Below the pieces are notes generated by a model, which searched no databases, was not told where the DNA came from, and was given only the letters and a program-made list of their open reading frames with translations. 64,000 nt of DNA from Nordella sp. HKS 07 (GTDB taxonomy: Bacteria; Pseudomonadota; Alphaproteobacteria; Rhizobiales; Aestuariivirgaceae): positions 186,001-250,000 of the forward strand of contig NZ_CP049258.1 of NCBI RefSeq assembly GCF_011046735.1, given 5' to 3'. Each line of letters starts with the position of its first letter. The stretch's first letter is position 1. A program made the translations under genes and the position numbers. This document shows, piece after piece, positions 55,093 through 64,000 of this stretch.

Positions 55093-56244
55093 ATGGCTCT
55101 TCATTTCGACAGAGGCGAATACAAGTCACGCATCGCGAAGGCGCGCGGCGCGCTGGAAGCCGAAGGACTTGACGGTCTCCTGATGTTCCAGCAGGAGAGC
55201 ATGTATTACCTCACCGGCTACGACACATTCGGCTTCTGCTTCTTCCAGTGCCTGTATCTGGGCGCCGAGGGAAAGCTGGCGCTTCTCACCCGCGCCCCCG
55301 ATCTGCGTCAGGCACAGCACACCTCCATAATCGAAGACATACGCATCTGGACCGACCAGGCCGGCGCCAAACCCGCGACGCAACTGCGCGACTTGCTGGC
55401 GAGCGTCGGCGCCAAGGGCAAGCGCCTCGGGATCGAGACCAACTCCTACGGCCTGACCCATTTCAACGGCAAGGCGGTCGACGCGGCGCTCAAAGGCTTC
55501 TGCACGCTGAGCGAAGCGACAAATCTCGTCGACCGCCTTCGGCTCGTGAAATCGGACGCCGAGCTCAAATATGTGCGCAAGGCCGGCAAGCTCGCCGACC
55601 TGGCGCTCGAGGCCGGCATTGCCGAGACGCGCGCCGGCGCTGACGAGGGTCGCATCCTTGCCGCGCAGCAGGCGGCGATCTTCGCCGGCGGCGGCGATTA
55701 TCCCGCCAATGAATTCATTATCGGCTCTGGCCCCGACGCGCTGCTCAGCCGCTACAAGTCCGGCCGGCGCCGGCTGGCGAGGCGCGATCAGCTCACTCTC
55801 GAATTCGCCGGCGTCTACCGCCATTATCACGCTGCCCTCATGCGCACCGTCATCATCGGCAAGCCCGGCAAGGCGCATGAGAGGATGGATGCCGCCTGCC
55901 GTGCCGCGCTTGCCGCCTGCGAGGCGGAACTGCGGCCCGGCAAGGTGGCCAGCGATGTCTTCGACGCGCATGCCCGCGTGATGGACGATCATGGCATGAG
56001 GGCGCATCGCTACAATGCCTGCGGTTATGCTCTGGGGGCCAAGTTCACGCCAAGCTGGATGGATTATCCGATGTTCTTCACCGGCAATCGGACGGAACTA
56101 GCCGCGAACCAGGTCTTCTTCCTGCACATGATCCTGATGGACAGCGAGAGTGGCCATGCCTTCAGCCTGGGCAGGACTTACATCATCGGACATGCTAAAC
56201 TTGAGCCGTTGTCGAAGTATCCATTGGGGATGATTCTGCGCTGA
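55093..56244 (+). CDS. M24-family creatinase/ectoine hydrolase-like protein
   Basis: The product has 383 residues. The N-terminal creatinase domain (about 1-140) has GLDGLLMFQQESMYYLTGYD. The pita-bread domain starts near LVKSDAELKYVRKAGKLADL. Where metallo-M24 enzymes have Asp-x10-Asp, this has LEFAGVYRHYHAALMRTVII, so the two Asp are Glu and Ala. CGYALGAKFTPSW lacks the usual His-Gly-His. This fits the non-metal creatinase/EutD-DoeA branch rather than an Xaa-Pro peptidase. It starts four bases after pgeF. The substrate (an ectoine or creatine-like amide) is a guess. Confidence 0.82.
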   Translation: MALHFDRGEYKSRIAKARGALEAEGLDGLLMFQQESMYYLTGYDTFGFCFFQCLYLGAEGKLALLTRAPDLRQAQHTSIIEDIRIWTDQAGAKPATQLRDLLASVGAKGKRLGIETNSYGLTHFNGKAVDAALKGFCTLSEATNLVDRLRLVKSDAELKYVRKAGKLADLALEAGIAETRAGADEGRILAAQQAAIFAGGGDYPANEFIIGSGPDALLSRYKSGRRRLARRDQLTLEFAGVYRHYHAALMRTVIIGKPGKAHERMDAACRAALAACEAELRPGKVASDVFDAHARVMDDHGMRAHRYNACGYALGAKFTPSWMDYPMFFTGNRTELAANQVFFLHMILMDSESGHAFSLGRTYIIGHAKLEPLSKYPLGMILR

Positions 56245-56247
56245 TCC

Positions 56248-57417
56248 ATGGGCGAAGGTCGCACCATAAGTCTTAGCTCCCTGCGGCACGGGACATTCTT
56301 TGCCTTTCTGGCATTCTGCCTCCTGACGCTTGCCGCCTGCAGCGGCGGCGGCTCGCAGCCTTTTGCCAAATCGGGCGGCACACCCGGCCCCAGCGGCAAG
56401 ACCGTGCCGCCTATCGCCTTGGCTGAGGTGACCGGTCTCCCCGCCACCAAGCTGCCGCAATTGCGGGACGCGTTGGCCATTTCTGCCGGCAAGCGTGACA
56501 TGGCCATACTCGACAGCCGGCTCGACGCCAGCACTCTGTCGCTTAGGGGCAACTTCCACATCATACCGGACACGTCGGCCGTGCGGCTCGGCTATAACTG
56601 GACCCTGACCGATCCCAACGGCACCGTCCTGCACACGATCTCGGCCGAGGAAGTGGCCCCGGGCCTGCCCGGAGTCGATCCCTGGGCGCAGGTCACCCCC
56701 GCGGTGCTCCAGCGTGTCGCCGCCTATACGGCCGAAAGCCTGTCGAGCCGGCTGTCGCAGCTGGGCTACGCGACCGAGGTCGGCGGCCTGCCGCCGCCGA
56801 TCGAGACCTACGCCCGCGCTGGCCCGAATGCCGACAAGGAGATCGACTACGAGACCCTCAATGGACCGATGCAGCCGCCCGCGGCGCCAACCGTCGCGGT
56901 GGCTGGCGCGGCTCCGGCACCGGTTCCCGGTACCGCTGAACCGGCGCCGCTATCCGACAAGCAACTGTCCCTTGCCGATGCAGCCGACAACGAGCCCGCG
57001 GACGAAAAGGCGGCTTCCGCTACGGCAAAACCGGCTAAGTCCGATGCCGCAGACCGCAAGGAGATCGCCGCCGTCGCGGTCATCCCCGTCAAGGGCGCGC
57101 CGGGCAAGGGCAATGCCGAATTGACCCAGGCGATGCGCGAGACCTTGCAGGATGCCGGCTGGCCGGTCCTGTCCAAGCCGCGCCACGACGCGCTTATCAT
57201 TGCCGGCCTCGTCAAGCTCGGTCCGGTCGAAGGGAAAACACAGAAAGTAGACCTGGCCTGGGAGGTCAAGTCTCCGGATGGAAAGACTCTGGGCACCGTC
57301 CGCCAGGCCAACAGCGTCCCTTCGGGCTCGCTCGCGGCGGGCTTTGGCAACAATGCCGTTTTCGCCGCCCAGGCGGCCGCTCGGGGAATCTCCGATCTGG
57401 TGACGCAATATCGCTGA
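56248..57417 (+). CDS. large lipoprotein, conserved in Rhizobiales, unknown role
   Basis: The product has 389 residues. The lipobox is LTLAAC, Cys31, after a hydrophobic signal. Two globular parts are separated by a Pro/Ala/Thr linker (about 200-265, APTVAVAGAAPAPVPGTAEP). The first has LRDALAISAGKRDMAILDSR and GYNWTLTDPNGTVLHTIS. The second has QAMRETLQDAGWPVLSKPRH and DLAWEVKSPDGKTLGTVRQA, which look like related beta-sandwich repeats. It lies 3 bases after the M24 gene and ends the lgt group. It is probably anchored by Lgt-dependent lipid to the outer membrane. Confidence 0.75.
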   Translation: MGEGRTISLSSLRHGTFFAFLAFCLLTLAACSGGGSQPFAKSGGTPGPSGKTVPPIALAEVTGLPATKLPQLRDALAISAGKRDMAILDSRLDASTLSLRGNFHIIPDTSAVRLGYNWTLTDPNGTVLHTISAEEVAPGLPGVDPWAQVTPAVLQRVAAYTAESLSSRLSQLGYATEVGGLPPPIETYARAGPNADKEIDYETLNGPMQPPAAPTVAVAGAAPAPVPGTAEPAPLSDKQLSLADAADNEPADEKAASATAKPAKSDAADRKEIAAVAVIPVKGAPGKGNAELTQAMRETLQDAGWPVLSKPRHDALIIAGLVKLGPVEGKTQKVDLAWEVKSPDGKTLGTVRQANSVPSGSLAAGFGNNAVFAAQAAARGISDLVTQYR

Positions 57418-57611
57418 TCACCCCACATTTCGGTTCGTGGCGTCCCGCGCCGCGGCATTTCTGCGCACTCGCCCGGGATTCCGGCGCGATTTCAAGTCCT
57501 TCCCGGCTCCTGTGGACTGTTGATGAAAATCCGCGCGCGGCCCTTTGCACCAAGCCCGCCCTGTTGATATAGAGCCCGCACAGCACTTCCCCAAAGAGGG
57601 CCGGCCCTTAC

Positions 57612-58544
<933 letters not shown>

Positions 58545-58592
58545 AGCCGAGGCCATTCCGTCGGCCGCCAAGGACATTAATCCCAAAATTCG

Positions 58593-58612
58593 CCCCGGGT
58601 TGCGTCCCGGGG
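58593..58612 (+). promoter_or_regulatory. GC hairpin in the rplY leader
   Basis: CCCCGGG (58593-58599) pairs with CCCGGGG (58606-58612) around TTGCGT. There is no T run after it, so it is not a clear terminator; it may be part of the rplY 5' leader. Confidence 0.4.
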
Positions 58613-58697
58613 GTTAAGTCTGTATATCCGCCCGCGCGCGGACGCCGGTCACCCCTGGAGGAAGGTCCGCGCAATCCATATCCAATCGGAGATTAGA

Positions 58698-59426
58698 ATG
58701 TCCAAGATCATTAAGCTTCAGGCCACGGCGCGTGGCCGGGCCGGCAAGGGGGCCGCCCGTGCTGTCCGCCGCGAAGGCCGTATCCCTGGCGTCGTTTACG
58801 GTGACAAGAAGGAGCCCCAGAACATCTCCTTCGCCTATAACGAGCTGCTGCCGCATGTGAATACCGGCCGCTTCATGTCGACCCTGGTCGACCTCGAAGT
58901 CGACGGTGCGGTCGTGCGCGCCATTCCGCGCGACATCCAGTTCGAGCCGGTGCGCGACTTCATCACCCATGTCGACTTCCTGCGCCTCGGCAAGAATGCC
59001 CGCATCCTCGTCGAAGTCCCGGTCCACTTCACGAACCACGCTGAATCGCCCGGCATCAAGAAGGGCGCCGTGCTGAACATCGTGAGCCACGAGATCGGAC
59101 TCTACTGCCCGGCCGACTTCATCCCGGACCAGATCGTGGTCGACCTCACCGGCCTCGAGATCGGCCAATCGGTTCACATCTCGGCGATCAAGCTGCCCGA
59201 GAACGTGACCCCGGCCGCCCGCGAGCGCGACTTGACCATCGCGACCATCGCTGCGCCCGCCGGCCTCAAGGAAGAGGAAACCGCCGCTGCCGAAGCGCCG
59301 GCCGCGGAAGTTCCGGCCACCGCCCAGAAGGCGCCTCCCGCCGCTCCGGGTGCCGCCCCTGCCGCTGGCAAGGACGCCAAGGCCGCCGCTGCGCCGGCTG
59401 CCAAGGCAGGCGACAAGAAGAAGTAA
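58698..59426 (+). CDS. rplY: 50S ribosomal protein bL25, CTC type
   Basis: The product has 242 residues. The L25 domain binds 5S rRNA: KGAARAVRREGRIPGVVYGD, then THVDFLRLGKNARILVEVPV. The TL5/CTC second domain follows (KGAVLNIVSHEIGLYCPADF; VDLTGLEIGQSVHISAIKLP). A 45-residue Ala/Pro/Lys-rich tail ends the protein, longer than in most relatives. It belongs to the central protuberance of the 50S subunit. A terminator follows. Confidence 0.96.
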   Translation: MSKIIKLQATARGRAGKGAARAVRREGRIPGVVYGDKKEPQNISFAYNELLPHVNTGRFMSTLVDLEVDGAVVRAIPRDIQFEPVRDFITHVDFLRLGKNARILVEVPVHFTNHAESPGIKKGAVLNIVSHEIGLYCPADFIPDQIVVDLTGLEIGQSVHISAIKLPENVTPAARERDLTIATIAAPAGLKEEETAAAEAPAAEVPATAQKAPPAAPGAAPAAGKDAKAAAAPAAKAGDKKK

Positions 59427-59433
59427 CCCTTCG

Positions 59434-59466
59434 CTTCCCGCGTCCAGGAACGGCGCGGGAAGTTTT
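59434..59466 (+). terminator. Rho-independent terminator after rplY
   Basis: CTTCCCGCG (59434-59442) pairs with CGCGGGAAG (59454-59462), followed by TTTT. It starts 7 bases after the rplY stop. Confidence 0.8.
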
Positions 59467-59469
59467 AGC

Positions 59470-59513
59470 GCGTGATCAGGAAAAATGGGCACCGGTTTTC
59501 CATCCGGTCACGC
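59470..59513. repeat. RIME-like palindrome
   Basis: GCGTGATC and GGTCACGC arms surround the core GGAAAAATGGGCACCGGTTTTCC. It is 44 bases long, like the other copies in the window, and lies just after the rplY terminator. Confidence 0.75.
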
Positions 59514-59530
59514 GTTAATTTCAGGATTCC

Positions 59531-59578
59531 GATCACATACATCACTTCAGGTCGTGCCGACCTGAAGTGATCGTGATC
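59531..59578. repeat. perfect inverted repeat upstream of pth
   Basis: ATCACTTCAGGTCG (59541-59554) and CGACCTGAAGTGAT (59558-59571) are a perfect 14-bp stem with loop TGC. Outer GATCAC/GTGATC extends it. It ends two bases before the AGGAGG of pth. It shares ATCACTTC...GAAGTGATCGTGAT with the repeat at 11018. Confidence 0.8.
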
Positions 59579-59590
59579 CAGGAGGGCTCG

Positions 59591-60199
59591 ATGCTTCTTC
59601 TCGTGGGCCTCGGCAATCCCGGGTCCAAATATGCCGGCAACCGGCACAACATAGGCTTCCTGGCGGTGGACTCCATAGTGCGCCGCCATGGTTTCGGCGC
59701 TTGGCGCAAGCGCTTTCAGGGCGAGACTTCGGAAGGCACGCTCGCTGGCGAGCGCATCCTCGCCCTCAAGCCGCTCACCTACATGAATGAATCGGGGCGC
59801 GCCGTCGGCGAGGCCATGCGCTTCTACAATCTGACTCCCGACGATGTCGTGGTGCTGCACGACGAGATCGACCTGCCGCCGGCCAAGGTGCGGGTGAAGA
59901 CCGGCGGCGGCAGCGCTGGCAACAATGGCATCCGCTCGATCGACGCGCATATCGGAAACGGCTATCACCGCGTGCGCCTGGGTGTCGGTAAGCTCGACGT
60001 GAAAGGCATGGCGCATATCCATGTGCTGGGCGATTTCAGCAAGGCCGACAAGCTCTGGCTCGAACCGTTGATCGATACTCTCGCCGACAATGCCGACCTG
60101 CTCGCCAAACGCGATTTTGCGACTTTCCAGAACAGGGTGCATTTGACACTCAATCCCGAGCCGGAAAAACCGAAGCCGGGCAAAAAGGAGACTGACTAA
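59591..60199 (+). CDS. pth: peptidyl-tRNA hydrolase
   Basis: The product has 202 residues from ATG 59591 (AGGAGG upstream); an in-frame ATG at 59567 would lie within the hairpin. [20 protein letters not shown] contains the catalytic His of Pth. [14 protein letters not shown] and [20 protein letters not shown], with SIDAHIGN, are the other active-site segments. It frees tRNA from peptidyl-tRNA dropped by ribosomes. TAATG overlap couples it to ychF. Confidence 0.97.
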   Translation: MLLLVGLGNPGSKYAGNRHNIGFLAVDSIVRRHGFGAWRKRFQGETSEGTLAGERILALKPLTYMNESGRAVGEAMRFYNLTPDDVVVLHDEIDLPPAKVRVKTGGGSAGNNGIRSIDAHIGNGYHRVRLGVGKLDVKGMAHIHVLGDFSKADKLWLEPLIDTLADNADLLAKRDFATFQNRVHLTLNPEPEKPKPGKKETD

Positions 60200-61296
60200 T
60201 GGGTTTCAAATGCGGCATTGTCGGCCTGCCGAATGTCGGCAAATCGACATTGTTCAACGCCCTGACCCAGACGGCGGCGGCGCAGGCGGCGAATTATCCC
60301 TTCTGCACGATTGAGCCCAATGTCGGTGATGTCGGCGTTCCCGACCCGCGCCTCGAGCGTCTGGCCGCCATCGCCAAGAGCGGCCAGATCATCCCGACAC
60401 GACTGACTTTCGTCGACATTGCCGGCCTGGTGCGCGGCGCCTCCAAGGGCGAAGGCCTCGGCAACCAGTTCCTCGCCAATATCCGCGAGGTCGACGCCAT
60501 CGCCCATGTGGTACGCTGCTTTGAGGACGGTGACGTCACTCACGTTGAGGGCGGCGTCGATCCGATCCGCGACATCGAGACGATCGAGACCGAATTGATG
60601 CTGGCCGATCTCGACAGCCTGGAGAAGCGCGCCGTCAATCTCGAGAAGAAGCTGCGCGGCGGCGACAAGGAAGCCAAGGAACAGTATGACCTGGTCAAGC
60701 GCGCCCTCGTGCTCCTGCAGGAAGGCAAGCCCGCCCGCCTCGTCGAGCGGAAGCCGGAGGAGGAGAAGAGCTTTCAGATGCTGGGCCTCCTGAGCTCCAA
60801 GCCGGTCCTCTATGTCTGCAATGTCGAGGAAGCTTCCGCCGATAAGGGCAACGCCTATTCGGCGAAAGTGATCGATCGTGCCAAGGAGGAAGGCGCCGAG
60901 GCGGTGGTGGTGTCGGCCAAGATCGAAAGCGAGATCGCCGTTCTCCCCCTGGCCGAGCAGAAGGACTATCTCGACACGATCGGACTAGCCGAGCCCGGCC
61001 TCAATCGCGTGATCCGCGCCGGCTACGAGCTTCTCCACCTTGTGACATATTTCACCGTGGGCCCCAAGGAAGCGCGTGCCTGGACCGTCACCAAGGGCAC
61101 CCGCGCGCCGCAGGCCGCCGGCGTCATCCATACCGACTTCGAGAAGGGCTTCATCCGCTCCGAGACCATCGCCTATGACGATTATGTCGGCCTCAATGGC
61201 GAGGCGGGTGCGCGCGATGCCGGCAAGCTCAGGCTCGAGGGCAAGGAATATGTCGTGCAGGATGGCGACGTCCTGCATTTCCGCTTCGCGAATTGA
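60199..61296 (+). CDS. ychF: redox-regulated ATPase YchF (Obg family)
   Basis: The product has 365 residues. [16 protein letters not shown] is the P-loop, [20 protein letters not shown] the switch II/G3 region, and YVCNVEEA the altered G4 that makes YchF prefer ATP over GTP. A C-terminal TGS-like domain ([38 protein letters not shown]) ends the protein. It binds ribosomes and takes part in stress responses. Its start overlaps the pth stop by one base, a widely conserved pair. Confidence 0.97.
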   Translation: MGFKCGIVGLPNVGKSTLFNALTQTAAAQAANYPFCTIEPNVGDVGVPDPRLERLAAIAKSGQIIPTRLTFVDIAGLVRGASKGEGLGNQFLANIREVDAIAHVVRCFEDGDVTHVEGGVDPIRDIETIETELMLADLDSLEKRAVNLEKKLRGGDKEAKEQYDLVKRALVLLQEGKPARLVERKPEEEKSFQMLGLLSSKPVLYVCNVEEASADKGNAYSAKVIDRAKEEGAEAVVVSAKIESEIAVLPLAEQKDYLDTIGLAEPGLNRVIRAGYELLHLVTYFTVGPKEARAWTVTKGTRAPQAAGVIHTDFEKGFIRSETIAYDDYVGLNGEAGARDAGKLRLEGKEYVVQDGDVLHFRFAN

Positions 61297-61305
61297 GGCG
61301 GTGCG

Positions 61306-61758
61306 ATGGCCGAGCTTCTCCACTTTGAGGATTTCGCCGTCGGAGAGAGTCTGGATCTCGGCACCTATGAAGTGACGGCTGCGGAGGTCAAGGCCTTCGC
61401 CAGCGAATTCGACCCGCAATTCTTCCATCTCGACGAAGAGAGAGCGAAATCCTCCGTGCTCGGAGGGCTGTCAGCGTCGGGCTGGCATACTTGCGGCATG
61501 CTCATGCGCATGATGGTCGACGGCTATCTGGCCCGCACCGCGGGCATGGGCTCGCCCGGGCTTGATGAGATCAAGTGGCTGAAGCCCGTCTACGCGGGCG
61601 AGACCTTGCGCGGACGGATGACAGTCCTCGCCAAGCGTCAGTCCAAGAGCCGCCCGGATATGGGGCTCGTCACTATGCGCTGGGAGGCGCATTCCGTCGC
61701 AGGCGAGGCGAAAATCGACATGACCGGCGTCAATCTGATCAAGGTGCGCGCGCCATGA
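61306..61758 (+). CDS. MaoC-family dehydratase
   Basis: The product has 150 residues as a single hot-dog domain. FEDFAVGESLDLGTYEVTAA starts it. FASEFDPQFFHLDEERAKSS contains the Asp-x4-His of (R)-specific enoyl hydratases, and GGLSASGWHTCGMLMRMMVD follows. It probably hydrates an enoyl-CoA. It follows ychF by 9 bases and overlaps the second MaoC gene as ATGA. Confidence 0.9.
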   Translation: MAELLHFEDFAVGESLDLGTYEVTAAEVKAFASEFDPQFFHLDEERAKSSVLGGLSASGWHTCGMLMRMMVDGYLARTAGMGSPGLDEIKWLKPVYAGETLRGRMTVLAKRQSKSRPDMGLVTMRWEAHSVAGEAKIDMTGVNLIKVRAP

Positions 61759-62240
61759 TGGGGCTGTACTTTGAAGAAGCGGAAATCGGGCAGAAATGGC
61801 AGCTCGGCGCCTATCATTTCACCCGGGAAGCGATCCTGCGCTTCGCCCGCGCCTACGATCCGCAGGTATTCCATATCGACGACGAGGCGGCGGCTGAAAG
61901 CCATTTCGGCCGGCTCGCGGCGTCCGGCTGGCATACCGCGTCGGCCTGGATGCGCTGCTATGTCGAAGCCGACGATGCCGCCCGCAAGGTGCGGGTCGCG
62001 CGCGGCGACGTCCTGCCGGAGCATGGCCCCTCGCCCGGTGTGACCAATCTCAAATGGATCAAACCGGTTTATCCGGGCGACACCGTTACCTATTGGATGG
62101 AGATCACCGCGAAGCGCGAAATGGTGTCGCGGCCGCGCTGGGGCCTCGCCACGAAACATAGCGAAGGCTTCAATCAGAATGGCGAGCTGGTCTTCGCCTT
62201 CGATGGTAAGGTGATGGTCGAGCGCAAGGATATGCGCTGA
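61755..62240 (+). CDS. MaoC-family dehydratase, tandem paralogue
   Basis: The product has 161 residues from ATG 61755, overlapping the previous stop. YFEEAEIGQKWQLGAYHFTR and ARAYDPQVFHIDDEAAAESH give the Asp-x4-His site, and GRLAASGWHTASAWMRCYVE matches the paralogue. WIKPVYPGDTVTYWMEITAK is the second half of the hot-dog. The two proteins probably form a heterodimeric (R)-enoyl-CoA hydratase, like two-gene MaoC pairs elsewhere; this is inference from tandem overlap. Confidence 0.9.
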   Translation: MMGLYFEEAEIGQKWQLGAYHFTREAILRFARAYDPQVFHIDDEAAAESHFGRLAASGWHTASAWMRCYVEADDAARKVRVARGDVLPEHGPSPGVTNLKWIKPVYPGDTVTYWMEITAKREMVSRPRWGLATKHSEGFNQNGELVFAFDGKVMVERKDMR

Positions 62241-62269
62241 GCGCGGGGTTTCTATCAGGATACCCGGAA

Positions 62270-63646
62270 CTATACCGGGATCGTGACCACCGCGCGCAGG
62301 CCTCCGAGCGGGCTGTCCTCCAGCTTGATATCTCCGCCATGAGCGCGCGCGATGTCGCGGGCGATTGACAGACCGAGCCCGGTTCCCGGCTCGTCCTGAT
62401 TGCGCGCCTCATCGAGCCGGAAGAAGGGCCGGAACACATCTTCGCGCATATTGGCCGGAATGCCCGGCCCATTGTCATCGACGGTGACGACCAGCCGGCT
62501 GCCCTTGATCTTCACTTTCACGGCGATCTCCTGGCCGAAACGCGCCGCATTGGCGACCAGGTTCAGGATGAGGCGCCGGAAGGCATTGGGCTTTACCTTG
62601 GCGACGAGATCCGGCGCCACGTCGACCTTCACCTGCGAACGCGGCCGCGAGCCGCTTTTCGCAGCACTCGCGACCATTTGCGCGATATCGCTCACTTCCG
62701 CCTTCTCTCCACCGGCGCCACGCGCGAAATTCATATAGGCTTCGAGCATCGTCTGCATTTCTTCGACATCGCCCTTGAGCGCTTTCACCTTGGCGCTGTC
62801 GCCGAGGAAAGCGAGCTCGAGCTTGAAACGGGTGAGGATGGTGCGCAGATCGTGGCTGACCCCCGCCAGCATTGCCGTGCGCTGCTCGACATGCCGCTCG
62901 ATGCGTTCCTTCATGTTGAGGAAGGCTTGCGCCGCCTGGCGAACCTCCGTCGCGCCGCGCGGAGTGAAGTGACTGACATCATGGCCGAGACCGAAGCTGC
63001 GCGCCGCATGCGCGAGCTCGATGATCGGCTTGATTTGTTTGCGCATGAAGACGATGGCGATGGCCAGGAGCACCAGGGACGATACCAGCATCCAGAGCAG
63101 CAATGAATTGGTATTGGCCGCGAAAGCCCGCTCGTCATTCGGCAAAAAGCGAAAGACGGTTCCTCCCCCGGCCTCGACGCGAATTTCGACATAGCCAGGG
63201 CTGCTGGTGCTGTCGATCCAGGCCGGCAAGCCTTCGTTATCGAGATAACGGCTGAGCCGTGTGTCGACAATGGACAGCCACGGCGCCGGCTTGGGCGGCG
63301 GCAGAGAAGCATTGTCCTGGATTTCCAGCCTGAGGCGCAGGCGCCGGTTCACCATCTCGGTGAAATTGGCGATCGCGGCGGGCGACTTTTCCGTCTTGCC
63401 GTAAAGCTCGATGACCAGCGAAATGTCGCGTGCCAGCGAACGGGCGAGCACTCTCGTCACATTGTCCCAGTGACGGTCGAGAATGACGCCGACCATGATG
63501 CTCTGCAGCAGCACGATGGGCGCCACGACGATGATCAGAGATCGCTGATAGAGTCCGCCCGGCAGGTAGCGCTCGAGGAAGCGGTTGAAGCGCCAGTAAA
63601 GCGTGGGATGTTCTATTTTGGGTTCGCTCTCGCTGGCGACGCTCAT
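62270..63646 (-). CDS. sensor histidine kinase, EnvZ type
   Basis: The product has 458 residues. Two membrane helices (about 36-56 and 181-201) bracket a periplasmic sensor of about 120 residues, followed by HAMP (202-254). The phosphoacceptor is His265 in GVSHDLRTILTR. The ATP domain has NLVANAARFG (N box), DNGPGIP (G1) and GTGLGLSIA (G2). It is co-directional with the OmpR-type regulator, whose stop is 12 bases upstream of its ATG, so they are a pair. The signal is unknown. Confidence 0.95.
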   Translation of the reverse strand: MSVASESEPKIEHPTLYWRFNRFLERYLPGGLYQRSLIIVVAPIVLLQSIMVGVILDRHWDNVTRVLARSLARDISLVIELYGKTEKSPAAIANFTEMVNRRLRLRLEIQDNASLPPPKPAPWLSIVDTRLSRYLDNEGLPAWIDSTSSPGYVEIRVEAGGGTVFRFLPNDERAFAANTNSLLLWMLVSSLVLLAIAIVFMRKQIKPIIELAHAARSFGLGHDVSHFTPRGATEVRQAAQAFLNMKERIERHVEQRTAMLAGVSHDLRTILTRFKLELAFLGDSAKVKALKGDVEEMQTMLEAYMNFARGAGGEKAEVSDIAQMVASAAKSGSRPRSQVKVDVAPDLVAKVKPNAFRRLILNLVANAARFGQEIAVKVKIKGSRLVVTVDDNGPGIPANMREDVFRPFFRLDEARNQDEPGTGLGLSIARDIARAHGGDIKLEDSPLGGLRAVVTIPV

Positions 63647-63658
63647 GCCGTTGTCCTG

Positions 63659-64000
63659 TCAATCGAGATGCAGAGTATAGCCCGCTCCGCGCACGGTTTG
63701 CAGATAAACCGGATTGGAGGGATCCTCCTCGATTTTCTGGCGCAGGCGATTGATCTGGACATCGACGGTGCGGGCATTGTCCTCGGTCCCTTCGGGTGAA
63801 AGTTCCGCACGGGTGATGGACTGGCCGGCATTCTGCACGAACTGACGCAGCAATTCGCGCTCGCGCGTGGTCAGCTTGACGAGCTCGCCATTGCGCCGGA
63901 GTTCGCCGCGCGTCATGTTGAACTGGCAGGCGCCGAAGCGAACATCGACACGCTGATCGGGCGGCGAGGAGGAACGGCGCAAGAGATTCTGCACCCGCAG
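63659..64000 (-). CDS. OmpR/PhoB-type response regulator, C-terminal part (cut by window end)
   Basis: Only the last 113 or so residues are inside the window; the receiver domain lies beyond it. The winged helix is clear: FNMTRGELRRNGELVKLTTR, ERELLRQFVQNAGQSITRAE, then NARTVDVQINRLRQKIEEDP and VRGAGYTL, the recognition helix and wing of OmpR/PhoB proteins. It is the partner of the EnvZ-type kinase downstream. Confidence 0.94.
   Translation of the reverse strand: MRVQNLLRRSSSPPDQRVDVRFGACQFNMTRGELRRNGELVKLTTRERELLRQFVQNAGQSITRAELSPEGTEDNARTVDVQINRLRQKIEEDPSNPVYLQTVRGAGYTLHLD

Overview
The window is about 64 kb of GC-rich chromosomal DNA from an alphaproteobacterium, most likely of the Hyphomicrobiales (Rhizobiales). 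This rests on the Rieske/cytochrome b/cytochrome c1 cluster, UvrB with a long N-terminal extension, hemF, the Ala-rich bL25 and UbiK, and on repeated short two-hairpin intergenic elements of the RIME kind described in rhizobia. There are no rRNA genes, no tRNA genes I could recognise, no CRISPR arrays, no insertion sequences and no complete prophage. Both edges cut genes: an FAD monooxygenase on the left and an OmpR-type response regulator on the right.

Layout. 1-7 kb: end of the monooxygenase, small membrane and secreted proteins, a TPR protein with a clear terminator, a regulator-like protein with a C-terminal HTH, a Bcr/CflA transporter, rlmJ, and a conserved membrane-anchored protein broken by a frameshift. 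7-19 kb: uvrB, a HAD hydrolase, a lipoprotein, two L,D-transpeptidases, an MBL hydrolase, two overlapping MFS genes, a compact minus-strand cluster (Cys-rich secreted protein, RNase T2, glutamine amidotransferase), a cold-shock protein and a DUF922-like protein. 18.8-24.5 kb: mtnP, then a MarR regulator/RND adaptor/RND pump operon. 24.6-27.3 kb: petABC (bc1 complex) with its terminator. 27.5-30.7 kb: trmL, hemF, apt and a DMT transporter.

30.7-32.7 kb is the most unusual stretch. A decayed fragment of an MttB-type methyltransferase gene is followed by a gene of clearly lower GC for a 605-residue protein with a zinc-metallopeptidase signature (HELGH). Its last codons run antisense into the 3' end of an intact mttB-like gene. 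32.7-49.4 kb is metabolic and transport: the MttB-like enzyme, a P450, an M55 aminopeptidase, tandem Bcr/CflA transporters (one frameshifted), a sugar-nucleotide transferase with a glycosyltransferase, a dimethylglycine/sarcosine dehydrogenase, a vWA protein, an aldo/keto reductase, a cytochrome c, and an antiporter/decarboxylase pair for a basic amino acid. 49.5-64 kb is housekeeping: csaA-tetR-proC-ybjN-ubiK on the minus strand; lgt-midA-pgeF-M24-lipoprotein, prs, rplY, pth-ychF and two MaoC proteins on the plus strand; and an EnvZ/OmpR-type two-component pair entering from the right.

Three reading frames (near 6.1, 16.5 and 37.1 kb) are each broken by one base inside a C or G run. This could be real decay or homopolymer sequencing error. 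All functions are read from sequence patterns alone; no database search was possible.
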